A stretch of DNA of 64,000 nt from UBA7330 sp965243485 (GTDB lineage: Bacteria; Bacteroidota; Bacteroidia; Cytophagales; Cyclobacteriaceae): the NCBI GenBank assembly GCA_965243485.1, contig CBDEVP010000001.1:4774001-4838000 (forward strand), given 5' to 3'. This document shows, in pieces, positions 8,405 to 15,482 of the stretch (the stretch's first letter is position 1; each line of letters opens with the position of its first letter). The translations under genes and the position numbers were made by a program. The notes beneath the pieces were generated by a model. It worked only from the letters and a program-made list of their open reading frames with translations. It had not been told where the DNA came from and ran no database searches.

Positions 8405-8547
8405 TAGTAAACGGTTAAATCTTTAGTCAGTGAATAACTTTCAAAATTATGAACTAAATCGAACATAATCGTGAAGGAAGGAACCATTTTTTCTGACGAA
8501 AAAAGCCAGCGATTATCTTCATCAAAGATTAAATTAACTTTAAAGAT

Positions 8548-8730
8548 ATGGTCGTCCCTTTGGACATTCTCTTGGGTATTCTTCTGATCATGATGGGAAT
8601 CTATCTTCCTTTTTACGTCTACAGAAGTTTCAGGGAAAAGGTGAGGTACAGGATTTTTTTTGTAACTATTTGCGTTGCATTCGGATTGATATTGCTCGCT
8701 ATTGGTGTTTATTTGTTATTCCATGCGTGA
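8548..8730 (+). CDS. Small hypothetical membrane protein, 60 aa
   Basis: Two predicted membrane helices (about 5-24 and 38-58) separated by a basic loop YRSFREKVRYR, giving an inside-loop topology. It is divergently oriented from the antiporter gene and lies in otherwise non-coding DNA. The hydrophobic pattern with a positively charged loop supports a real gene. No family recognised. Confidence 0.55.
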   Translation: MVVPLDILLGILLIMMGIYLPFYVYRSFREKVRYRIFFVTICVAFGLILLAIGVYLLFHA

Positions 8731-8748
8731 TTTGATGCTAAAAAGAAA

Positions 8749-8769
8749 AAGCCGGGCTAAACCCGGCTT
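8749..8769 (-). terminator. Rho-independent terminator after the DUF2892 gene
   Basis: AAGCCGGG / CCCGGCTT with an 8-bp stem and a 5-nt loop. On the minus strand it is followed by TTTTTCTTTTT, so it ends the leftward DUF2892 transcript. The stem also separates the convergent 60-aa gene. Confidence 0.8.
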
Positions 8770-8813
8770 GAAACATCCATAAAGACTGATTAAGACATCA
8801 AACCTTTAGGTAT

Positions 8814-9017
8814 CTATTTCATCGGGCAGGTTCGTACTCCGAATAATGCATATAACGGACAAAAACTAAGCAGGCTGGTCAGCAGGAATACACCTGCAAG
8901 TACAACAAGCACAATGCCCAATGTTCCCCCAATCACATTAGTGAAAAACAAAACAGCAATGACTGCAGCGATCAATACCCTGATGATCCGATCCGCATTT
9001 CCCATATTTTTTACCAT
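8814..9017 (-). CDS. DUF2892 (YgaP-like) small membrane protein
   Basis: 67 aa. The opening MVKNMGNADRIIRVLIA and the two helices with a C-terminal 'CPLYALFGVRTCP' are diagnostic of DUF2892, the membrane part of YgaP-type rhodaneses. No rhodanese domain is fused here. The two Cys (in SFCPLY and RTCPMK) are typical. It probably forms an operon with the 31-aa ORF 4 bases upstream and perhaps the Crp/Fnr gene. Role in sulfur or redox stress handling is inferred from the family only. Confidence 0.88.
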   Translation of the reverse strand: MVKNMGNADRIIRVLIAAVIAVLFFTNVIGGTLGIVLVVLAGVFLLTSLLSFCPLYALFGVRTCPMK

Positions 9018-9021
9018 GATC

Positions 9022-9117
9022 TTATTTATTTAGAAGTTCAACCAAGAGAACAGTCCCGTAAATCGTACCAAAACATATGATGCATATCCATATGATTTTC
9101 AGGATTCTGTTCTTCAT
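9022..9117 (-). CDS. 31-aa single-pass membrane microprotein upstream of DUF2892
   Basis: ATG at 9117, stop at 9022, 4 bases before the DUF2892 start. The product begins MKNRILKIIWICIICFGT and consists of a basic N-terminus, one membrane helix (about 6-27) and a short polar tail. Its placement between the Crp/Fnr gene (57 bases) and DUF2892 (4 bases), and its clean hydrophobic design, suggest it is translated and coupled to the next gene. No homologue is recalled. It is too short to be sure. Confidence 0.45.
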   Translation of the reverse strand: MKNRILKIIWICIICFGTIYGTVLLVELLNK

Positions 9118-9174
9118 TATGAGGTAAAAGTATCTGGCAATTCTTACCTCTGCAGTGACTTTTATCACCGGAAC

Positions 9175-9807
9175 CTACAAAATTTCTATGGCCGTTCTGT
9201 GCTGGACCAAAAAACCTTCCGATTCCAGCTTCTTGATCACCCGACTGACCACCTCTCTTGAGGTGCCCAATTCCGCACCAATCTGTCGATGAGAAATGTT
9301 TAAAGGATTCCTTTTTGTCAGCGCAACCTTTTCAACCAGATAGTCCAGGATTCTCTTATCTAACTTATTGAAGATTACATGATGGATAGTCTCCAGTAAT
9401 TCAGCATATCTTAAATTAAATTGCTGAAAAAAGAGATTATTGATATCAGGAAATTGATTTCTCCATTCAGGAATTTTATCTACGGGGATCAAAAGCACTT
9501 CTGAATCCTCCTCAGTCTTGGCAAAAACCCGGCTTGGGCTATTTTGAAGACTGGAAGAAAAAGACATGATACAACTTTCTTCCGGTCTGATGTAATAGAG
9601 AAGCAGTTCCTTGTCCTCGTGTCTTGTAAAAACCTTGATTAAGCCTTTAACGACCAGAGGAATTACCTTCACATACTGACCTTCCCTGAGAATTTCTGTA
9701 TCCCCTGGTATGCTTTCCAGTTGCGAATTTTGAATCATGATTTTTCTTAATGGTTCCTTTATGAACCATAGTGATTCTTCAACCGCCTTGCTTGCTTGTG
9801 TAGCCAT
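9175..9807 (-). CDS. Crp/Fnr-family transcriptional regulator
   Basis: 210 aa. Cyclic-nucleotide-binding-like beta roll at about 25-125, dimer helix about 128-158, and winged helix at 170-200 with ISHRQIGAELGTSREVVSRVIKKLE, a textbook Crp recognition helix. There is no N-terminal Cys cluster, so it is not an Fe-S sensor of the FNR type. The cAMP-contact Arg-Ser pair is not obvious either, so the signal is unknown. Located directly upstream of the small membrane protein genes on the same strand, which are its most likely targets, and divergent from the broken dehydrogenase. Confidence 0.92.
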   Translation of the reverse strand: MATQASKAVEESLWFIKEPLRKIMIQNSQLESIPGDTEILREGQYVKVIPLVVKGLIKVFTRHEDKELLLYYIRPEESCIMSFSSSLQNSPSRVFAKTEEDSEVLLIPVDKIPEWRNQFPDINNLFFQQFNLRYAELLETIHHVIFNKLDKRILDYLVEKVALTKRNPLNISHRQIGAELGTSREVVSRVIKKLESEGFLVQHRTAIEIL

Positions 9808-9933
9808 ATGATGTTAATATGGCTAAAAGATAAAAAGTAATTAGCAGAGTTAAGTATCAAAATATCTGTCCTGAAGTAGTCTGAGAAAGGTAATGCAAGT
9901 GTCTCATTCATCATGCTTACCTTTACTGGTAAC

Positions 9934-10843
9934 ATGAAGATCTCATTGATCGGTATGGGGCGTGTGGGTTCCGCACTTGCATACACCATCCTGCTGAGGG
10001 GGACTGGCAGATGAACTCGTTCTGGCAGATAAAAACCCGGACATTGGTATCGGAGAAGCGCTCGACCTTCAGCATGCTGAAGCTTTTACCAGCCATCAGA
10101 TGAACATCACCGGTGGTACTATTGAAGAAACCGGGAATTCGGACATCCTGGTGATCAGCTCTTCTGTGCCGTGGAATTCCAGATACACCAGCCGGTTTGA
10201 TATTGGCAGGGACAATTATCAACTCTTTAAAGAGATCATCCCACTGTTGACGGAACTCAGTCCGAAGGCCATCCTGGTGATCATCACTAATCCTGTGGAT
10301 GTGATGACCTTCCATGCCATCAAACTTTCAGGATTTGAACCCTATCGTGTGTTTGGCTCCGGAACGCTGCTGGATAGCGCCAGGTTCCGTACGATGCTTT
10401 CGCAGAAAGTAGGTATTCATCCTGATGATCTCCGGGCTTATATCCTGGGCGAGCATGGAGATTCACAATTCCCCCTTTTCAGCATGGCCATGGCGGGAGG
10501 GTCCATGATCGCAGACGACCAGTTAACTAACGAGATCTACCAGAAAACAAAAAAAGCCGGTCATGAGGTGATGACCAGGAAGGGACATACCAACTACGCC
10601 ATCAGCATGTCCGCAGCTTTGATCATAGAGGCGATCGTATGGGATTCGCATCGGACGATCCCGGTATCCGTGCTGGTTGACGGGTTCCTTGATGAAGAAG
10701 ACGTTTGTTTATCCCTCCCTGCTGTCATTGGTAAGCAGGGTATCAGCAAAGTCATTGAGCCGGTACTCAAGGAGAATGAGATCCGGGCCTTTCATCAGTG
10801 CGCTGAAATTGTGCGGGATGGGATCAGGCAGTCAATGGGTTAA
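9934..10843 (+). pseudogene. Lactate/malate dehydrogenase family gene with a +1 frameshift
   Basis: The N-terminus MKISLIGMGRVGSALAYTILLRG (nucleotide-binding GxGxxG-like) is read in one frame to about 10000, then the frame shifts. A run of five G (9998-10002) carries one extra base; removing it restores ...RGLADELVLADKNPDIGIGEALDLQHAE and runs on into the rest of the enzyme to 10843. The remainder keeps the NPVD motif and the catalytic His in GEHGDS. The substrate loop VPWNSRYTSR fits neither lactate nor malate enzymes clearly. Either a recent inactivation, a slip in the sequence, or recoding at the G run. Intact length would be about 303 aa. Confidence 0.85.
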
Positions 10844-10910
10844 GGACTCCTTCTGCCCTCTCCCGGGCCGCGCCAGAAGCAGCCGTGCCACTGCGGATAA
10901 TAACCCCACT

Positions 10911-11636
10911 TTATCCGGAAATCAGCTGCAGATAATAATCCTCACATTCCCTAAGCAACCCTTCTGATTCTTCAGGTATAGCAATAGGCTTCTCGACGTA
11001 CTCCCCAAACCCCGACGAACGGTGCACATTGTCATACCAATACTTTGCCCACACACCATCCTCCTGTCGCTTTCCAGGTTTCCATGAAAGCATCTCATCC
11101 TGAAATGCAATACCAGCTTTTTCACATATGGCATGCAGCGATCTGGCAGGATCAAGGAGGATATCCTTCGAATCCACCACAATGTACGGACATCCATTCG
11201 CCTTGAAATATGAAAGTAACTCTGCCTGACCTTTATATCCGACATCTTCCATTTTTGGCTTTGGTACAATCTTGACAAAGGATGTGATCATCTCTCCGGG
11301 ATCCCTGGTCAGAATGATATTGAAAACATCTTTGGTAAAGGACCAGTCAAGATCTAGCATGTGATGGGTCATGTTCTTGAAAAAGACCACTGGTTTTTCG
11401 TGATCTCCAAGGATCATATCAATCACCTTTTCTCCATCATTCTCCAGATTGGCTATGATCTCATCTGCTCCCGGGTGATATTCTTTGGCGGTGGAATGGC
11501 TCAGATAAAAACCATAAAATGGTTCATCGACAACTTTCGTATCGGGTCGCTGTGCGAAGGAATACATCATCGCCGTTGAAATATTTCGGGGACTGGCCCA
11601 CAGACAGATTCTGATTGTTTGATCTTTCATTGTCAT
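10911..11636 (-). CDS. Sulfotransferase-like P-loop protein
   Basis: 241 aa. Sulfotransferase-type PAPS signatures: the 5'-phosphosulfate loop WASPRNISTAMM (13-24, with Arg where cytosolic enzymes have Lys) and the 3'-phosphate motif ILTRDPGEMITS with R111 and S119 eight residues apart. The start overlaps the stop of the upstream class IV aminotransferase (ATGA, 11633-11636), indicating translational coupling. As I recall, plants have a two-domain protein (branched-chain-aminotransferase-like) joining these same two domains, which would support a shared substrate. Whether it transfers sulfate or has another P-loop activity is unknown. No membrane anchor. Confidence 0.75.
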   Translation of the reverse strand: MTMKDQTIRICLWASPRNISTAMMYSFAQRPDTKVVDEPFYGFYLSHSTAKEYHPGADEIIANLENDGEKVIDMILGDHEKPVVFFKNMTHHMLDLDWSFTKDVFNIILTRDPGEMITSFVKIVPKPKMEDVGYKGQAELLSYFKANGCPYIVVDSKDILLDPARSLHAICEKAGIAFQDEMLSWKPGKRQEDGVWAKYWYDNVHRSSGFGEYVEKPIAIPEESEGLLRECEDYYLQLISG

Positions 11637-12547
11637 CCTTTTGTTATCTCCTCTTTTATCAGGTTTTCATACCAATTCCGAATCTTTTTGGTCCATGTAC
11701 CCTGCTTACCCGTACCGATCAATCTGCCATCCACCTTTACCACAGGTGTTAAACCTCCGAAGGTACCCGTAACAAAGCATTCATCAGCATCATAAACATC
11801 GGTCAGGGAAAAGTTCTTTTCAAGGCAGGTGAGGTCATTCTTATGACATACTTCGATCACTTTGCCACGTGTAATTCCGTTCATGCAATATTGACCGGTG
11901 GATGTCCAGACCTCATCATTCTTAACCATAAAAAAATTGGTGGCGTTGCATGTAGCGACAAAACCATGCACATCAAGCATCAATGCTTCATCTGCTCCGG
12001 CATTCAATGCCTGTATCAGGGCCTGTACTTCATGCAATTTACTGTGACAGTTCAATCTCGGGTCCAGGTAATCAGGAGATCCTCTCCTGATCGTGCTTGT
12101 GAAAAGTGTAATTCCCTGATCCCTTGTTCCAGTATCTGCGACCTTATGTTCCGGAATGATCACGACATTAGGTCCTGAAACGGTTAGCCGCGGATCCTGG
12201 GATGGGGTCTTTTTGATCCCCCTGGTCACCATCAATCTGACATGTACGTGATCGGTCATCTGATTAGCCTCCAGCACTTTCCAAACTGTCTCAATCAATT
12301 CTTCCCTGGTAAAGGGCAACTCCATACCGACTGCTTTAGCGCCCTGCCAAAGTCGATCCAGGTGCTTATCCAGAAATACCAGTTTCCCTTTGTGCAGCCG
12401 AAATGCTTCCCATACTCCGTCCCCTACCAGGTATCCACTGTCAAACACGGAGATCTTAGCTTCACTCCTGAGAAATAACTCTCCATTGATCGAAATCCTG
12501 ATCTGATCATTTCTCTCATCAGGCACTGAATTATGGGTTCCTTTCAT
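11633..12547 (-). CDS. Class IV PLP aminotransferase-like protein (BCAT/D-amino-acid type) with altered PLP site
   Basis: 304 aa. Fold type IV markers: SVFDSGYLVGDGVWEAFR (33-50), the PLP-binding Lys in LNCHSKLHE (K170) and the C-terminal 'VTGTFGGLTPV' phosphate loop. The Glu that normally hydrogen-bonds the PLP ring nitrogen (in the G-x-x-x-E-x-x-x-x-N motif) is Thr199 here: GFVATCNATNFF. Family members include branched-chain and D-amino-acid transaminases and aminodeoxychorismate lyase. The lost Glu suggests altered chemistry. It is first in an overlapping pair with the sulfotransferase-like gene. Confidence 0.85.
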   Translation of the reverse strand: MKGTHNSVPDERNDQIRISINGELFLRSEAKISVFDSGYLVGDGVWEAFRLHKGKLVFLDKHLDRLWQGAKAVGMELPFTREELIETVWKVLEANQMTDHVHVRLMVTRGIKKTPSQDPRLTVSGPNVVIIPEHKVADTGTRDQGITLFTSTIRRGSPDYLDPRLNCHSKLHEVQALIQALNAGADEALMLDVHGFVATCNATNFFMVKNDEVWTSTGQYCMNGITRGKVIEVCHKNDLTCLEKNFSLTDVYDADECFVTGTFGGLTPVVKVDGRLIGTGKQGTWTKKIRNWYENLIKEEITKG

Positions 12548-12637
12548 ATTGTTTTCACAACTTCCAAAATTTTACTGGCTAAAGCTCGAAATTATTACTT
12601 AGTTTGTTTTAATCTATCAAAACTTAAAAGTCTTACT

Positions 12638-13021
12638 ATGAAATTTGAACATTTTGCCATCAATGTAGCTGATCCTGATGCCATTGCTAAATGGTATGTT
12701 GATAATTTGGGTGCTAAAATCATTTTTGATGCAAAAAATGAAACGAGAACAATGTTTCTGGCAGATGATTCAGGACATGTATTTCTGGAAGTCTACAACA
12801 ATCCCAAAGGAGAATTTCTTTCCTTTCCAAAACTCCACGTGCTTGGCTTTCATGTAGCATTTGTATCTTCTGATTCTGCAAAAGACAGGGACCGATTGCT
12901 GCAAAAGGGGGCCATCACTGTTGAAGAGGTTAAGCCCGATGAAGGTTCACTGCTTGTGATGATGCGTGATCCGTGGGGGATTCCGCTGCAGATATGCCAA
13001 AGAAGCAAACCCTTAACCTGA
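12638..13021 (+). CDS. VOC-family (glyoxalase/bleomycin-resistance fold) protein
   Basis: 127 aa from the ATG at 12638; the frame opens 35 codons earlier, but those codons run through the divergent promoter region and the family starts at MKFEHFAINVADPDAIAKWY. It has paired beta-alpha-beta-beta-beta modules with metal-type residues (H5, the E in FLEVYN, H in LGFHVAF) and a C-terminal 'DPWGIPLQI'. VOC proteins include lyases, isomerases and dioxygenases; the reaction is not readable here. The next gene, an SDR, starts 2 bases after its stop, so the two form an operon. Confidence 0.85.
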   Translation: MKFEHFAINVADPDAIAKWYVDNLGAKIIFDAKNETRTMFLADDSGHVFLEVYNNPKGEFLSFPKLHVLGFHVAFVSSDSAKDRDRLLQKGAITVEEVKPDEGSLLVMMRDPWGIPLQICQRSKPLT

Positions 13022-13023
13022 AA

Positions 13024-13794
13024 ATGGCAGACTGGATCAAAGGAAAGGTGATCATCGTCACGGGTGGTGCCTCTGGTATTGGCAGAAGGATCGCAGAGAA
13101 AGCTGCTGCCCTTGGAGCCATCACGGTCATCGCAGATATCGATGAGAAAACCGGGAAGCAAACCGAAAAAGCCATAGTTGAAAATGGTGGCACCTGTAAG
13201 TTTTGTAAAACCGATGTTACCTCCGGCGATTCGATCTCAGGCCTTGTGGACGTTGCGGCGGCTCTGGGGCCCATCAGCTTCCTGGTCAATTCGGCGGGAC
13301 TTCAAACATATGGTACTGTCGAAAGCACCACAGAAGAAGTGTGGGACAAGACGATGGATGTGAACCTGAAGAGCATGTATCTCACTGCCCACAGGGTCAT
13401 TCCCGAGATCAGAAAGAATGGCGGCGGCGCAATCGTAAATATCAGCTCTTTGCAGGGGATCAGGTCTCAGAAAAATGTATCTGCCTATGCCACTTCAAAA
13501 GCCGGAGCCATGGCATTGACAAGATGTATGGGCCTGGACTATGCCGCCGAAGGTATCCGTACCAACTGCATCTGTCCTGGTTCGGTTGACACGCCGCTTC
13601 TCAGGTTTGGAGCTTCAAAACATGGTGATACCGAAGAGGTTTTGAAATCCTGGGGAAGCCAGCATCCTATTGGCAGGATCGGCACTCCAGAGGAAATTGC
13701 AGAAACTGCACTCTTTCTTTTGAGCCCGGCTTCAGGCTTTATCGTAGGACAATCGATTGTTGCTGATGGCGGACTCGGAAGTATTGTGCTTTAG
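13024..13794 (+). CDS. SDR-family NAD(P)-dependent oxidoreductase
   Basis: 256 aa from the ATG at 13024 (2 bases after the VOC stop); the frame could open at 12973 but the extra residues overlap VOC. Rossmann motif TGGASGIG (13-20), acidic residues D38/D40 after the second strand favouring NAD+, the NSAG motif, and the catalytic S142, Y155 and K159. C-terminal 'VADGGLGS' closes the fold. It probably acts on a sugar or sugar acid together with the neighbouring SDR and lactonase (for example a 2-keto-3-deoxy-fuconate dehydrogenase step), but this is inference from context. Confidence 0.93.
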   Translation: MADWIKGKVIIVTGGASGIGRRIAEKAAALGAITVIADIDEKTGKQTEKAIVENGGTCKFCKTDVTSGDSISGLVDVAAALGPISFLVNSAGLQTYGTVESTTEEVWDKTMDVNLKSMYLTAHRVIPEIRKNGGGAIVNISSLQGIRSQKNVSAYATSKAGAMALTRCMGLDYAAEGIRTNCICPGSVDTPLLRFGASKHGDTEEVLKSWGSQHPIGRIGTPEEIAETALFLLSPASGFIVGQSIVADGGLGSIVL

Positions 13795-14583
13795 CTACTC
13801 GCTCAGCATAGCACGGTCCAGATGTACGTATCCCCCATCCACAAACATCCACTGACCGGTAGTGTGCGCACTTCTATCGCTCAACAGAAATACGGTCATG
13901 GCTGCGATCTCTTCAGAGGTGGTCATCCGGTGCTCCAAAGGAATACGGGCGGTAATCTCTTTTAGTTTTGTCTCCGGATCATCGAACGTTTTGATCCACT
14001 TTTCATAAAGGGGTGTCATCACTTCTGCCGGCAGTATGGCATTGACCCTGATCCCGTAGGGAGCAAGCTCTACGGCCCATTCCCTCGTTAAGGCAATTTG
14101 GGCACCCTTGCTGGCGGCATATCCGGAGGTACCTCCCTGACCCGTCACACAGGTCTTCGAACTGATGTTAACGATGGAGCCTTTAGTCTTTTTCAGATAA
14201 GGCAAAGCGTAGTAGACCATGTCATAGTAATGCATCAGGTTGGTATTGACAGAAGCTCGAAACTTATCAGGACTACCCTTTTCGAGACCGGCGCCATCAT
14301 TAAACCCGGCATTATTCACTACTCCATCTATGGTCCCAAATTTTTCAACAGTCTTTTCAATTACTTTTTTGCATGCACCTTCTTCAGAAAGCTCTACGTA
14401 AATACTCAAGCCTTTTGTACCTGTAGTCTCCATCCACTTTACAAGCGCTTCTCCTTCAGCCTTAGATCTTCCGGCAACTACAACCTGTGCGCCTTCCTGC
14501 GCCAGCTCTTTTGAAATGGCTTCGCCGATACCTTTGGCACCACCGGTAACTATGTAGGTCTTTCCTGATAAGTGTAAATCCAT
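13795..14583 (-). CDS. SDR-family oxidoreductase, L-fucose dehydrogenase-like
   Basis: 262 aa. TGGAKGIG (13-20), NNAG (90-93), and catalytic S142, Y155 and K159. R39 at the end of strand two (VVVAGRSKAEG) points to NADP+ or dual use. The long 'PAEVMTPLYEKWIKTFDDPETKLKEITARIPL' region is close to L-fucose/sugar 1-dehydrogenases of Bacteroidota and Xanthomonas. It is third in an operon after a TonB receptor and an L-fuconolactonase-like hydrolase, which supports oxidation of a deoxy sugar to its lactone. Its stop abuts that of the convergent SDR with no gap. Confidence 0.88.
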   Translation of the reverse strand: MDLHLSGKTYIVTGGAKGIGEAISKELAQEGAQVVVAGRSKAEGEALVKWMETTGTKGLSIYVELSEEGACKKVIEKTVEKFGTIDGVVNNAGFNDGAGLEKGSPDKFRASVNTNLMHYYDMVYYALPYLKKTKGSIVNISSKTCVTGQGGTSGYAASKGAQIALTREWAVELAPYGIRVNAILPAEVMTPLYEKWIKTFDDPETKLKEITARIPLEHRMTTSEEIAAMTVFLLSDRSAHTTGQWMFVDGGYVHLDRAMLSE

Positions 14584-14631
14584 AATTGAAGAGGTATTAA
14601 AATTATTTGGTTGTTGATGAGCCCAAAGATG

Positions 14632-15459
14632 TCAAATGTTGTAAAACTTAACTGCATTTTCACCCATTACCTGATCTCTGAGTTTTTGGTCAAAAGGTTT
14701 AAGATATTGATCGAGAATTGAAAAAACATTCTGGTAGGGACTTGCTAACAAACAGACCGGCCAGTCACTTCCGTACATGATCCGGTCCGGTCCGAACTCC
14801 TCAAAGATCACGTCCAGGTAGGGTATGAAATCCTGATATTGCCAGTTTTGCCAGTCGGCTTCAGTCACCATCCCTGATACCTTGCAGTGAAGATTTTCAT
14901 GTCTGGCCAGCTCCCTGATGCCTTTTTCCCAATCAACAAGCTCGGCATCTTTAATCTTTGGTTTGGCGATGTGATCCAGTACCACTTTCTGATCCTCATG
15001 CAAATGACCCATGAAATCATTCGCCTCTTTTAACTGGTTTTCATAGATCAGCAGGTCGTAGCACAGGTCAAATTCACGAAGCTTCTTTACTCCGTCAATG
15101 AATTTAGGTTGAAGCATAAATCCGGGAGCTTCACTTTGAAGGATGTGCCTCACACCTTTCAGGAATGGATCAGGCTGCAGCTTTTCTAAGTTTTCTTTCA
15201 GCCCGTTCGATTGCAGGTCCACCCAACCGACAACACCCACAACATGATCATGGTTGTGGGCATATTCAAGAAGAAATTTGTTCTCCTTATCATTTTGTCT
15301 GGCCTGTACCGCAACGAAACCGTCAATGGATAATTCCCTATGAAATGGCAAAAGATCCTCCGGGGTAAACGAGTCCCGAATGGCCGCCAGCTCATCCGTG
15401 ATCCAGTCGTACTCCTCCTGGTCGAATTGCCACAGGTGAATGTGTGAATCGATTCTCAT
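14632..15459 (-). CDS. Amidohydrolase-2 family sugar lactonase (L-fuconolactonase-like)
   Basis: 275 aa TIM barrel. The N-terminal metal motif is DSHIHLW (H6, H8), followed by 'VLDHIAKP' in the middle and YGSDWPV near the C-terminus with the catalytic Asp. These match the cog3618 group that includes L-fuconolactonase and L-rhamnonolactonase. Role: hydrolysis of the sugar lactone made by the SDR 48 bases downstream. The gene starts 23 bases after the end of the TonB receptor gene, so transport and oxidation of the sugar may be co-expressed. Cytoplasmic, no signal peptide. Confidence 0.88.
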   Translation of the reverse strand: MRIDSHIHLWQFDQEEYDWITDELAAIRDSFTPEDLLPFHRELSIDGFVAVQARQNDKENKFLLEYAHNHDHVVGVVGWVDLQSNGLKENLEKLQPDPFLKGVRHILQSEAPGFMLQPKFIDGVKKLREFDLCYDLLIYENQLKEANDFMGHLHEDQKVVLDHIAKPKIKDAELVDWEKGIRELARHENLHCKVSGMVTEADWQNWQYQDFIPYLDVIFEEFGPDRIMYGSDWPVCLLASPYQNVFSILDQYLKPFDQKLRDQVMGENAVKFYNI

Positions 15460-15482
15460 GAGGCCGACAAATTAATAAAAAA

